A DNA stretch of 64,000 nt from JAHRAW01 sp965226545 (GCA_965226545.1 OZ245364.1:496001-560000), one strand, 5' to 3'. Positions 27,525-35,809 are shown, counted from the stretch's first letter. Numbers and translations are program-made. Notes: generated by a model not told the origin, from the sequence alone.

Positions 27525-28738
27525 GCGGGCGGCGTGAGTGGATTGCCTTGCATTTTTTTATAAACGAAACGAAATGAAACGAACGAAACGGCGCGCGCAG
27601 TCGGCGTGGTTTTAATTGTTGTTATCGAACTGCGGCGGATGATTCTGGTACCGAGGGTCGGACTCGAACCGACACTGAGTTGCCCCAACCAAATTTTGAG
27701 TCTGGCGCGTCTACCAATTCCGCCACCCCGGCACTGCGCCAACGATAAACATTTTTGCCGCCCAACGCAACCGCCTGTATTAGTCCAATACATATGGCAA
27801 TCAGGTTGATATTCAGCAAGGCATTGTATAGGCGTTTTCAGTCCGATAGAGTGGTGCGGCAGGATGGTGTTGTATTGGATTAGCCATTGGGCTAATTTTT
27901 GGTTGAATTGGGTGATGTTATCGAGCAGCAATTCGTCGTGGTAGTCGGCGAATTGTTCTTGGATGGTGCGGTTGAATCTTTCGGCATGCGCGTTCATTTT
28001 GGGGCAGTGCGGATAGGTGTAGAGGTGTTGAATGCCGAGTTCATCGAGTCGGTTTTGGAAGTGTTTTTGGAATTCGCTGCCGTTGTCGGTGAGCACATTT
28101 TTGGGCGTTTGCCCGAGCAGATTGCAGAGTGCATCGAAGACGATGGTGGTTTGTTTGCTCGAGGCTGAAGTGGTTGCGCAGGCGAAAGCGATGCGGCTGT
28201 TGGGGTCGATAAAGGTGATGATGTATCGTCGGATGCCGTCTTTGATGCGCACCACGACATCGGCGGCGATGGTTTGCAACGGCGCTTGGGTGTGTTGCGG
28301 ACGCGGGCGGGCGCGGCGTATATTGCGGCGCAGCGGTTTGCGTTTGCCGGCCGGCGTCAGGCGCGTTGGTCGGATGCGCATGCGTTGCGGGTCATCGGCG
28401 ATGATGCGCCCGATGGTCGATGCGCTTGGCAACGGCAGGCGGTGTTGTTTGCAAAACGGCGCCAACAATTTGTGAATCTTCGCTTTGCCGAGGTTGGGAA
28501 AGATGGTGCGCAACCGTCGGATTTCATCGACGAGCAGCCGCGGCGGTTTTCGCCGGCGCGGCGTTTTCGGTGCGCGTGATTTGCCGTTGAGCGCCTTGAT
28601 GCCGCCGCGGTTATAAGCCGCTTGCCAGCGACGCAAAGTGCGCTCACTTATCTTGAACGCATCGCAAGCGGCGGCGCGTCCGTGTTTGGCGACAAAGTCG
28701 AGAATGTCTCGTCGGTCGCCTGCGATTTGAGTGGTCAT
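27521..28738 (-). CDS. IS481-like transposase, frame running through tRNA-Leu
   Basis: From ATG 28738 the protein starts MTTQIAGDRRDILDF with an N-terminal helix-turn-helix (ISERTLRRWQAAYNRGGIKAL), a second winged region, then the rve integrase core. Catalytic residues: Asp in IAADVVVRIKD, Asp in VLTDNGSEF and Glu in MNAHAERFNR, a DD-34/35-E spacing. The element-encoded part ends at about YWTNTGG; the frame has no stop at the element's end. It continues for about 80 codons through the tRNA-Leu gene to 27521, overlapping the glmM stop. The core looks intact. Upstream Met codons up to 28837 are open but less convincing. Confidence 0.85.
   Translation of the reverse strand: MTTQIAGDRRDILDFVAKHGRAAACDAFKISERTLRRWQAAYNRGGIKALNGKSRAPKTPRRRKPPRLLVDEIRRLRTIFPNLGKAKIHKLLAPFCKQHRLPLPSASTIGRIIADDPQRMRIRPTRLTPAGKRKPLRRNIRRARPRPQHTQAPLQTIAADVVVRIKDGIRRYIITFIDPNSRIAFACATTSASSKQTTIVFDALCNLLGQTPKNVLTDNGSEFQKHFQNRLDELGIQHLYTYPHCPKMNAHAERFNRTIQEQFADYHDELLLDNITQFNQKLAQWLIQYNTILPHHSIGLKTPIQCLAEYQPDCHMYWTNTGGCVGRQKCLSLAQCRGGGIGRRARLKIWLGQLSVGSSPTLGTRIIRRSSITTIKTTPTARAVSFVSFRFVYKKMQGNPLTPPA
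27646..27732 (-). tRNA. tRNA-Leu (anticodon CAA)
   Basis: An 87-nt class II tRNA with encoded CCA. The acceptor pairs GCCGGGG with CCTCGGT; the D arm TGGCGGAATTGGTAGACGC is typical of tRNA-Leu. The anticodon stem-loop is CCAGA-CTCAAAA-TTTGG with CAA, then a long variable arm (TTGGGGCAACTCAGT) and the T arm GTCGGTTCGAGTCCGAC. It reads UUG, a very frequent codon here. It is 43 nt from the proposed IS left end. Confidence 0.95.
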
Positions 28739-28836
28739 GGCGCAAACCATGCCCAATTTCGCCGCGCGATAAAAACCTTTTACCCGATAACCTATGTATT
28801 GAACTCGCATGACAATCCATCCAAAGTGGACTGACA
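27776..28836 (-). mobile_element. IS481-family-like insertion sequence (about 1.06 kb)
   Basis: Ends are proposed from imperfect inverted repeats: inward reading TGTATTAGTCCAATACATAT at the left and TGTCAGTCCACTTTGGATGG at the right, sharing TGT..AGTCCA and ATGG. IS481 elements usually begin TGT. I found no clear target-site duplication, so the boundaries are uncertain by a few bases. One transposase gene fills it. Confidence 0.65.
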
Positions 28837-28865
28837 TATGTTTATGGACTTAAGCACCGCCGTTG

Positions 28866-29160
28866 CAAGGGCGCGTGTCGTAATGTCGCGTCGTCAATAC
28901 CGTCAATATCGCCATACCGTCTCGTTGCACTGTCGCACTGTACTGTCACAATGTCACACTATCGCATCGTCCCGCCGCACTGTTGCAATGTCACAATGCC
29001 GCACCGTTTCGTTGCATAGTCGTAACTTCACACTGTTGCACCGTCCTTTCGCACTGTCGCACCGTCGCAATGTCACAATCGCACACCGTCCGTCACTACA
29101 CCGTCACAGCGTAACAATGTCACAACGCACCGTCACTTCATCACATCGTCACGCCACCCT
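28866..29160 (+). repeat. 300-nt CACTGTC / CAATGTCACA word array upstream of queA
   Basis: Nearly the whole gap between the IS and queA is made of variants of CGCACTGT, CAATGTCACA, GCACCGTC and TCGCACCGTCGCAATG, at roughly 7-9 nt. The array runs to within a few bases of the queA start, so it must contain or overlap any leader. It is incidentally open in one frame (28838-29173), but the translation is low-complexity His/Ser/Arg/Thr. Confidence 0.8.
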
Positions 29161-29163
29161 CGC

Positions 29164-30207
29164 ATGCAACTAAACCGTTTTGATTACGAATTGCCGCGCG
29201 CGCAAATCGCGCAATTCCCGACCGCCACGCGCGGCGAGAGTCGGTTGTTGTATGCAGTCGAATCAACCGACGCCGTCGACTCCGCGCAACAGTTTGCCGA
29301 GATGCGGTTTGGGCAATTAGGCGAATTGTTGCGCGACGGTGATTTGTTGATTGCCAACGATACGCGCGTGTTGGCGGCGCGCATCGCGGCGCGCAAGCCA
29401 AGCGGTGCGGCGGTGGAAATCATGCTCGAACGCATCATCGATTCGAACTCGGCGCATGTGCGGTTGCGCGCCAACAAACCGATGCGCGAAGGGCAACAGA
29501 TTATTGTCGGCGAACATTCGTTATGCGTACGCGCGCGCCGCGACGGTTTTTTTATCATCGAATCTGACGACGACATTGCGGCAATGTTTGCCGAACACGG
29601 CGAAGTGCCGTTGCCGCCGTATATCGCGCGCCGCCCGAATCGCGATGATGATGAACGTTATCAAACCGTGTATGCAAGCCAAGACGGCGCGGTCGCCGCG
29701 CCGACCGCCGGGCTGCATTTCGACCGCGCGTTAATCGATGCGCTACAACGTCGCGGGATTGGCTGGGCGACGGTGACGCTGCACATCGGCGCCGGCACGT
29801 ATCAACCGGTGCGCGCCTCATCCATCGATGCGCATCAAATGCATCGCGAATGGTTTGCGGTTGGGCGCGCAACTTGCGCATGCATCGCGCAAGCCAAGGC
29901 GCGCGGTGCGCGCGTCATCGCCGTCGGCACGACTGTGGTGCGCGCGTTGGAAAGCGCGGTGCGCGGCGGCGCGGTGCAGCCGATGTGCGGCGACACCGAA
30001 TTGTTTATTCGGCGCGGCTATCGTTTTTGCGCGGTCGATGCGCTCATCACCAATTTTCATTTGCCGCGTTCGACGTTGTTGATGATGGTGTGCGCATTCG
30101 CCGGGCATGCGCGCGTGATGCGCGCCTATCGATATGCGCTTGCCAACGGATTTCGTTTTTACAGTTACGGCGATGCAATGTTCATCGAGCGCAAGCAAAA
30201 ATCATGA
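29164..30207 (+). CDS. queA: S-adenosylmethionine:tRNA ribosyltransferase-isomerase
   Basis: A 347-residue QueA, which adds the epoxycyclopentane ring to 7-aminomethyl-7-deazaguanine tRNA in queuosine synthesis. Matches include the start MQLNRFDYELPRAQIAQFP, GDLLIANDTRVLAARI, PLPPYIAR, YQTVYASQDGAVAAPTAGLHF and VTLHIGAGTYQPVR. The C-terminal NFHLPRSTLLMMVCAFAG is strongly conserved in the family. It is followed 19 nt later by tgt, the next enzyme group of the pathway, as in many gammaproteobacteria. Confidence 0.97.
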   Translation: MQLNRFDYELPRAQIAQFPTATRGESRLLYAVESTDAVDSAQQFAEMRFGQLGELLRDGDLLIANDTRVLAARIAARKPSGAAVEIMLERIIDSNSAHVRLRANKPMREGQQIIVGEHSLCVRARRDGFFIIESDDDIAAMFAEHGEVPLPPYIARRPNRDDDERYQTVYASQDGAVAAPTAGLHFDRALIDALQRRGIGWATVTLHIGAGTYQPVRASSIDAHQMHREWFAVGRATCACIAQAKARGARVIAVGTTVVRALESAVRGGAVQPMCGDTELFIRRGYRFCAVDALITNFHLPRSTLLMMVCAFAGHARVMRAYRYALANGFRFYSYGDAMFIERKQKS

Positions 30208-30226
30208 CGCGCATGACCGCAACGCA

Positions 30227-31330
30227 ATGACCACACCGCACACACCGTTGACCTTTGCGCTGCAATGCACCGACGGCAACGCGCGCCGCGGACAAGTGAC
30301 GTTGGCGCGCGGCGCAATCGATACGCCGGCGTTCATGCCGGTCGGCACGCTCGGCGCGGTTAAATCGCTGGCGCCGGAGGAAGTCGAATCGTGCGGCGCG
30401 CAAATTATTTTGGGCAACACCTTTCATTTGATGTTGCGCCCCGGCGTCGAGGTGGTGCGCGCGCACGGCGGGCTGCATAATTTTATGAATTGGCAACGCC
30501 CGATATTGACCGACTCCGGCGGCTTCCAAGTGTGGAGTTTGGCAAAACTGCGCAAGGTCAGCGAACAAGGCGCGACCTTTCGCTCGCCGATTGACGGACG
30601 CGAAGTGTTTTTGGGTCCGGTCGAATCGATGCAAATTCAACAGGCACTCGGCAGCGACATCGTGATGGCGTTCGATGAATGCACCGCCTATCCGGCCGAT
30701 GTTAAAACGGCGCGCACTTCGATGCAATTATCGATGCGTTGGGCCGCGCGTTGTCGCGAAACCTATCGCGGCGATGGCGCATTATTCGGCATCGTACAAG
30801 GCGGCATGCACATCGAATTGCGCGAAGAGTCGCTCGCCGCATTAACCGCGCTCGACTTCGATGGCTATGCACTCGGCGGCTTGTCGGTTGGCGAGCCGCG
30901 CGATGAGATGTTGCGCGTGATGCATCACATCGCACCGCGCATGCCGCCGCAGCGTCCGCGCTATTTAATGGGCGTCGGCACGCCGCGCGATTTGGTCGAT
31001 GCGGTCGCCGCCGGCGTCGATATGTTGGATTGCGTTTTGCCGACGCGCAATGCGCGCAACGGCTGGCTGTACACCACAAACGGCGTGGTCAAAATCCGCA
31101 ACGCCGAACATCGTCTGGCGACCGCCGCCATCGACGCCGATTGCGAATGCATCACCTGCCGCCATTATTCGCGCGCCTATTTGCGCCATCTGTATCACAC
31201 CAACGAAATGCTCGGCGCGCGGCTTTGTTCGCTGCACAATATTCATTATTATCAACGCCTAATGCGGCGGATTCGCGCGGCGATTGCCGAACGCCGATTT
31301 GACGCATTTGCGTCCGGGTTTGTCGGTTGA
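30227..31330 (+). CDS. tgt: Queuine/preQ1 tRNA-guanine transglycosylase
   Basis: A 367-residue enzyme exchanging guanine-34 for preQ1 in GUN-anticodon tRNAs. ATG 30227 gives the usual N-terminus (LTFALQCTDGNARRGQVT). Seen: GNTFHLMLRPG, LTDSGGFQVWSL (general acid Asp), IVQGGMHIELRE, DCVLPTRNARNG (nucleophile Asp) and the zinc site CECITCRHYSRAYLRHLY...LHNIHYY. The frame is open upstream to 30134 but overlaps queA, so the longer start is unlikely. The usual following yajC-secD genes are replaced by the restriction system. Confidence 0.97.
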   Translation: MTTPHTPLTFALQCTDGNARRGQVTLARGAIDTPAFMPVGTLGAVKSLAPEEVESCGAQIILGNTFHLMLRPGVEVVRAHGGLHNFMNWQRPILTDSGGFQVWSLAKLRKVSEQGATFRSPIDGREVFLGPVESMQIQQALGSDIVMAFDECTAYPADVKTARTSMQLSMRWAARCRETYRGDGALFGIVQGGMHIELREESLAALTALDFDGYALGGLSVGEPRDEMLRVMHHIAPRMPPQRPRYLMGVGTPRDLVDAVAAGVDMLDCVLPTRNARNGWLYTTNGVVKIRNAEHRLATAAIDADCECITCRHYSRAYLRHLYHTNEMLGARLCSLHNIHYYQRLMRRIRAAIAERRFDAFASGFVG

Positions 31331-31339
31331 CGGCGGCGG

Positions 31340-32065
31340 TTAAAACAAGTAGTACCGCATGGAAGTCTCGCCAACCTCCTTCAAAATATTAAACATTTCA
31401 TCGGCCGTCCAACGCTCCTCCCTAAAGTACATCGATACCGGCGCGAAGAAATTTCGGTCGCTGTTGCCGTCGCGTTTGTTAACGTAAGTTTTGTTCAACG
31501 CGTAAAATTCGTTCATCATGGACACTTTGGACATAACGAAGTCATCCGTTGTGTAACTTTCGTTAAAATCACATCCCCATCCAAAGCAAACGAAAGGGGT
31601 GATGCGCTCATGATTTAACATGGCTCTGATGCCCGTTAAATTTTTCCCCAACCTTTCAATTGCGTTGCCTTGCGCTTGTTTGGGCTTGCCTTCTTTTAGG
31701 CGCTGTTTGTTAGTCCCTTGCTTTTTAACTTCTGAGACGACAACAATTTTAGGCGGCATCTCGCTGTCGCGTTTGCTTAACATGATAAAGCCGCCGTCAG
31801 GGATGATGCTTCTCTCGGGAAACATGTTGTCAAATTCCGAGCGAACCCCCGAAGTTTTAATAATGCGTAACATTTCGCCAAAAGTAATTTTGTCCTGAAA
31901 ATGAAGTTGCCAACCCTCGTCTCGAAGGTTGGCATTAAAGCGCTCGTTGAGATACTCAATGCACTTAATCATCGCAATGTGTATCTCTTTATCATCCGCT
32001 TTTGAATGAATGTTCTTGGGGGCGTGCTGATTTTTGTTGGCACGCAACTCTTCAGACTTAGACAT
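31340..32065 (-). CDS. EcoRI-like type II restriction endonuclease
   Basis: A 241-residue protein matching EcoRI/RsrI around the catalytic core. IIPDGGF (Asp90), VVVSEVKKQG (Glu112, Lys114) forms the PD-D/ExK site, and GNAIERLGKN (133-142) corresponds to the EcoRI recognition/bridge segment GNAIERSHKN. This suggests GAATTC or a related site, but that is inference. The C-terminal ERWTADEMFNILKEVGETSMRYYL also resembles EcoRI. It overlaps the upstream methylase by 8 nt. Base and codon use (more AT-rich, fewer TTG) differ from neighbours, pointing to transfer. Confidence 0.85.
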   Translation of the reverse strand: MSKSEELRANKNQHAPKNIHSKADDKEIHIAMIKCIEYLNERFNANLRDEGWQLHFQDKITFGEMLRIIKTSGVRSEFDNMFPERSIIPDGGFIMLSKRDSEMPPKIVVVSEVKKQGTNKQRLKEGKPKQAQGNAIERLGKNLTGIRAMLNHERITPFVCFGWGCDFNESYTTDDFVMSKVSMMNEFYALNKTYVNKRDGNSDRNFFAPVSMYFREERWTADEMFNILKEVGETSMRYYLF

Positions 32066-32732
32066 GGGTTGACCTTGCTGATTTGGCCGTCAGATTCTGC
32101 TGGGAATTCGTTTTTTCGTTGCGGTAGAAATAGTGACCATTCAAGCCGCTAATGTTAAAAAGCAAGATTTCACTGTGAAACAGGATTCCACTGAAAACGT
32201 TCTTCGGCAAACTAATAATCGAAGTAATTTCCGGGTAAATGCCGGTGACAAATTTTTGCCAGCGTTTGCTGTCCTCGCATTGATTCAGCCGCAGACCATA
32301 CGGCGTAAACAACACAATTGGAGTGTCCACGCCAAACAACTCAATCGCTTTTTGCAACCACACTTCGGGCAATAGTGGACGCCCGCCGTAGTGGGACTTG
32401 ACATAGGATTTGGTTTTTGCATCAATATTGAACGGCGGATTCATAATCACCAGTGAAGGCGCTTTAATTTTGCCTTTTCCTATGCTCAAATAATTGGCGA
32501 CCATAGTGCCGGGGAACCCTTGTTTCTCGACGTCAATGCCAATAGTGGCAAAGCCGCTTTTCTTAAACGGACGCAACAACGAGCCGGCGCCAACGCAAGG
32601 ATCGAGCACCGGTTTGCCCTTGTCAATTTTTGACCCGACCAAATTAAAAATAAACTGACTCACGCCCGGTGGCGTGTGTACAGTGGCATTTTTTTGCGTA
32701 CGATAGAAGTTGTTTCGGTCAACGCGATACAT
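32058..32732 (-). CDS. Adenine-specific DNA methyltransferase of the restriction system
   Basis: A 224-residue N6-adenine-type methyltransferase. SAM motif I is LDPCVGAGSLL (residues 43-53) and catalytic motif IV is MNPPF (97-101). The start ATG 32732 is chosen because GAGGGG lies 7 nt upstream; an ATG at 32762 lacks this. It presumably protects the site cut by the overlapping endonuclease. The NPPF subtype differs from the well-known M.EcoRI sequence as I remember it, so the endonuclease may have acquired a different partner. AT-rich like its partner. Confidence 0.85.
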   Translation of the reverse strand: MYRVDRNNFYRTQKNATVHTPPGVSQFIFNLVGSKIDKGKPVLDPCVGAGSLLRPFKKSGFATIGIDVEKQGFPGTMVANYLSIGKGKIKAPSLVIMNPPFNIDAKTKSYVKSHYGGRPLLPEVWLQKAIELFGVDTPIVLFTPYGLRLNQCEDSKRWQKFVTGIYPEITSIISLPKNVFSGILFHSEILLFNISGLNGHYFYRNEKTNSQQNLTAKSARSTHV

Positions 32733-32800
32733 AAGAACGCCCCTCAGATTTGCCAACTGCAATAAAATCGGCGAAATTCACACATCGAATATTGTCCGCC

Positions 32801-32829
32801 AATTTATTATAATCGCAAATGTCTGTCAA
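32801..32829 (-). promoter_or_regulatory. Predicted promoter of the restriction-modification operon
   Basis: On the minus strand TTGACA (32829-32824), a 17-nt spacer and TAAATT (32806-32801) precede the methylase start by about 70 nt. The -35 is consensus. It is back-to-back with the glyA promoter region. Confidence 0.5.
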
Positions 32830-32846
32830 CAATTTGCGGGCAATTT

Positions 32847-32855
32847 TGCTAAAAT
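32847..32855 (+). promoter_or_regulatory. Possible extended -10 element for glyA
   Basis: TGC-TAAAAT (32847-32855) is an extended -10 sequence about 80 nt before the glyA start. No good -35 accompanies it. Confidence 0.35.
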
Positions 32856-32933
32856 GGCGAATCGTCGGTATGCGCGGATTTGCCGTGTTTCCGATGCGTT
32901 AATTAACCCCCGCTATTTTGCGAACGAAACGAA

Positions 32934-34199
32934 ATGCCAGCCTACGAATCACTCAAACAAACCGACCCCGAAATTTACGACGCCATCCAAGGCGAGATGA
33001 CTCGCCAAACCGAAGGCGTCGAGTTAATCCCGTCGGAGAACTACATCTCCGCCGCGGTGATGCAGACGATGGCGTCGGTGTTCAACAACAAATACTCCGA
33101 AGGCTATCCGGGGCGGCGCTATTATGGCGGGCAACAATACGCCGACGCGGTCGAAGAGTTGGCGCGGCAGCGCGCCCAATTGCTGTTTGGCGCGGCGCAC
33201 GCCAATGTGCAGCCGCATGCCGGCGCGCCGGCCAATGTCGCCACTTATTTTGCGCTGCTCGAGCCCGGCGATTGCATACTCGGCATGGATTTAAGCCACG
33301 GCGGACATCTGACGCACGGTCATCCGGTCACCTACATCACGCGCATCTTTAATTTTGTGCATTACAAGATGAAGGACATCGACAGCGGCGAGATTGATTA
33401 CGATGAAATGCGCGAGATTGCATTGCGCGAAAAGCCGAAGATAATCCTCGCCGGCTTCTCGGCTTATCCGCGCGAATTGGATTACGCCAAAATGAAGGCG
33501 ATTGCCGATGAAGTCGGCGCCTACGCGGTCGCCGACATGGCGCACATCGCCGGGCTTATCGCCGGCAAAGCCGTGCGCAATCCGTTCGACGACGGCTTCG
33601 ATGTCATCTTAAGCACAACGCATAAATCGTTGCGCGGCCCGCGCGGCGGGTTAATTTTATGCCGCGAAGAAGAACTCGGCAAAAAAATCGATAAGGCGGT
33701 GTTTCCCGGATTTCAAGGCGGCCCGATTATGCAGATGGTCGCGGCCAAAGCGGTTGCATTCAAGGAAGCATCGCAGCCGGAGTTTGCGCAATACGCCAAA
33801 CAAATCATCGTCAATGCGCGGCGCATGGCGGAAAAATTCATGCAAAACGGCGCGCGGTTAATCACCAACGGCACCGACAATCATCTGCTGTTGATTGACT
33901 GCATCGAATCCTGGGGCTTGACCGGTCAGGAAGCCGAAGAGTTGTTCGACCGCATCGGCATCACTTTAAACAAAAACGTCATCGCCGACGACCCGCGCAA
34001 ACCGCTCGACCCATCCGGCGTACGTCTCGGCACGCCGGCAATCACGACGCGCGGAATGAAGGAAGCCGAGATGGAACAACTGGTCGGCTTTATGCTGTCA
34101 GCCGTCGCCAAACGCGAAGACGGCGCGGCGTTGCATAATCTGCATGAAGAGGTTAAGGAATTCTGCAGACAATACCCGGTGCCCGGCATCAGTCGTTAA
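32934..34199 (+). CDS. glyA: Serine hydroxymethyltransferase
   Basis: A 421-residue PLP enzyme interconverting serine and glycine with tetrahydrofolate. It shows the N-terminal LIPSENYISAAVMQTMASVFNNKY, EGYPGRRYYGG, DLSHGGHLTHG and the PLP-lysine motif STTHKSLRGPRGG. The C-terminal DPRKPLDPSGVRLGTPAITTRG is strongly conserved. Length and motif order are normal. It lies between the restriction genes and the Ada-type gene; no operon partner is evident. Confidence 0.98.
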   Translation: MPAYESLKQTDPEIYDAIQGEMTRQTEGVELIPSENYISAAVMQTMASVFNNKYSEGYPGRRYYGGQQYADAVEELARQRAQLLFGAAHANVQPHAGAPANVATYFALLEPGDCILGMDLSHGGHLTHGHPVTYITRIFNFVHYKMKDIDSGEIDYDEMREIALREKPKIILAGFSAYPRELDYAKMKAIADEVGAYAVADMAHIAGLIAGKAVRNPFDDGFDVILSTTHKSLRGPRGGLILCREEELGKKIDKAVFPGFQGGPIMQMVAAKAVAFKEASQPEFAQYAKQIIVNARRMAEKFMQNGARLITNGTDNHLLLIDCIESWGLTGQEAEELFDRIGITLNKNVIADDPRKPLDPSGVRLGTPAITTRGMKEAEMEQLVGFMLSAVAKREDGAALHNLHEEVKEFCRQYPVPGISR

Positions 34200-34470
34200 T
34201 CGCCGGTTGGCGTTCGCCAATCGCGGGTTGCCGCTTATCACTCGTTAACGTTACGGCGCAAAGTTTGCGCAGTATCGCCGCGCAAGCCCCCGGTTCACAG
34301 TTGTCGTTTGTCACTTCCCGCACCCGCGACACATCACCGCGCAATTCCCCGTCGCCGTTGGTCACTGTTGATTGTTTATCGAAGTCAGCGGCGTTTGCGC
34401 CAACAATCACGCGCCGACGCCGCGTAAAGTGCGATTCCGTTTTGCGCCAATGTTGCGGTCGCGGCGGTGG

Positions 34471-34476
34471 TATACT
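34471..34476 (+). promoter_or_regulatory. Possible -10 element giving a leaderless Ada-type mRNA
   Basis: TATACT ends 6 nt before the ATG at 34483, so transcription starting at the usual distance would begin at or next to the start codon. No ribosome-binding site is visible before this ATG. The -35 is poor. Confidence 0.4.
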
Positions 34477-34482
34477 TGTCTG

Positions 34483-35052
34483 ATGTTGCCAAACTTTGAC
34501 ATTTGCTATCAGGCGATTGCGGCGCGCGACCGGCGGTATGACGGGCGGTTGTTTGTCGGCGTCACCAGCACGATGATTTTTTGTCGGCCGGTGTGCGCGG
34601 CGATGCGACCGAAGCGGCAAAATTGCCGATTTTTTATTTGCGCCGCCGGTGCAATGCAAGCCGGGTTTCGTCCGTGCTTGCGTTGTCGTCCGGAATCCGC
34701 GCCCGGCAGTGCGGCTTGGAACGGAGTCAAAACCACCGTGGCGCGCGCCTTAAAATTAATCGAGCAAGGCGCGTTGGAACAACACGGCGTCGCCGAATTG
34801 GCGGAACGACTCGGCGTCGGCGAGCGCTATTTGCGCAACTTGTTTGCCGAACATGTCGGTGCAAGCCCGAAATCTGTCGCCGACGCGCGCCGCGTGTTGC
34901 GCGCCAAACTTCTCGTCACCGACAGCCGCCGCCCGATGCGCGACATTGCATTCGCCAGCGGCTTCGCCAGCGTGCGCCAATTCAACGCCGCGTTTCGAAA
35001 ACATTACGGGCGTCCGCCGAGTGCATTGCGCCAAGTGCGCGGGGCGCGATGA
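34483..35052 (+). CDS. Ada-type methylphosphotriester repair/AraC regulator (N-terminal half of Ada)
   Basis: A 189-residue protein equal to the first two modules of Ada. The zinc domain has the four cysteines in FCRPVC and CLRC (spacing as in Ada), with RFFICAAGAMQAGFRPC between. From about residue 85 an AraC-type helix-turn-helix follows (LAERLGVGERYLRNLFAEHVG, IAFASGFASVRQFNAAFRKHYG). In Ada, methyl transfer to the first zinc Cys turns the protein into an activator of repair genes. The methylguanine transferase module is a separate gene overlapping by ATGA, so the pair is a split Ada. Confidence 0.9.
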   Translation: MLPNFDICYQAIAARDRRYDGRLFVGVTSTMIFCRPVCAAMRPKRQNCRFFICAAGAMQAGFRPCLRCRPESAPGSAAWNGVKTTVARALKLIEQGALEQHGVAELAERLGVGERYLRNLFAEHVGASPKSVADARRVLRAKLLVTDSRRPMRDIAFASGFASVRQFNAAFRKHYGRPPSALRQVRGAR

Positions 35053-35570
35053 TGACGCCACTGCAATTAACAAAACACCCGAGCCCGCTCGGCGAATTGA
35101 TTGTGCTGACCGACGGCGATGCGCTGTGTTTTTTGGATTACGCCGACAACCCGGCGCGCATGCATAAACTGCTGAAGATTCGCTATCGGCAATATGAAAT
35201 AACGCCGGGCGATGATGCGCTCGAGTTGCGGCGGCGGTTGGGCGAATACTTTAATCGCAACTGGCGCGCTTTCGATTCGCTTGATGTGCAACCCGGCGGC
35301 AGTGCGTTTCAGCAATCGGTGTGGCGCGCATTGCGCGAAATTGCGCCGGGCGAGGCGGTGTCCTACAAACACATTGCGCAAACGCTCGGCAACCCGAAAG
35401 CATCGCGCGCGGTTGGCGCAGCCAACGGGCGCAATCCGATTGCGATTGTGATTCCGTGTCATCGAGTCATCGGCGCGGATGGCGCATCGCGCGGCTATGC
35501 CGGCGGTGAATCTCGGCAATGGGAATTGTTGCGGCATGAGGGGGCGGAGGTGGGGTTGGCGACGGGTTAA
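35049..35570 (+). CDS. ogt: Methylated-DNA--protein-cysteine S-methyltransferase
   Basis: A 173-residue suicide repair protein for O6-methylguanine. FQQSVWRALREIAPGEAVSYKHIA is the DNA-binding helix-turn-helix, AVGAANGRNPIAIVIPCHRV holds the acceptor Cys, and SRGYAGGESRQWELLRHEG ends the domain. Its first ATG (35049) overlaps the stop of the Ada-type gene (ATGA), implying translational coupling; the next Met is one codon later. It could equally be called the C-terminal half of a split ada. Confidence 0.93.
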   Translation: MMTPLQLTKHPSPLGELIVLTDGDALCFLDYADNPARMHKLLKIRYRQYEITPGDDALELRRRLGEYFNRNWRAFDSLDVQPGGSAFQQSVWRALREIAPGEAVSYKHIAQTLGNPKASRAVGAANGRNPIAIVIPCHRVIGADGASRGYAGGESRQWELLRHEGAEVGLATG

Positions 35571-35661
35571 TTTTGGCGATTTTGTTTTGTATATTCCGTC
35601 TTGCCAAAATTATTGAAACACAGCCCCCGTCGGGCTACCTGTTGAATACAACAGCATTACG

Positions 35662-35809
35662 TTACATTCGCCATAATGCACTGCGCACCGCCAACGCCAA
35701 CATCACAATCGCCGCCGCCGGCAACGCCGCCCAAAACCGCAACGCCACCACCGACCCCCGTCCCAATGCATCTTTACCGTGCCAACTTGCATAGCGCCCA
35801 TACCAACAA
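35662..35809 (-). pseudogene. Fragment of the 3' end of a membrane-protein gene
   Basis: On the minus strand a frame open from a TGA at about 35812 to TAA at 35662 reads WYGRYASWHGKDALGRGS then a hydrophobic helix (FWAALPAAAIVMLALAV). The codon choice (GCG, TTG) resembles genuine genes. No start or upstream continuation exists, so it looks like a decayed remnant. The parent family is not recognised. The rest of the 430-nt gap (35571-36001) holds a weak terminator and nothing else I can support. Confidence 0.35.

Noticed and set aside
28739..28837. Longer transposase start from the IS right end
   Set aside because: The extra 33 codons overlap the terminal inverted repeat and show no conserved pattern; ATG 28738 starts the helix-turn-helix region.
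28866..29160. CRISPR array suspected from short repeated words
   Set aside because: No constant repeat of 24-40 nt with unique spacers and no cas genes; the words drift and have variable period.
28838..29173. 111-codon frame between the IS and queA
   Set aside because: The translation is low-complexity His/Ser/Thr/Arg produced by the CACTGTC word array and it overlaps the queA start.
30134..30226. Longer tgt start inside queA
   Set aside because: The extra residues do not match the family N-terminus and would overlap queA by 74 nt; ATG 30227 gives the standard start.
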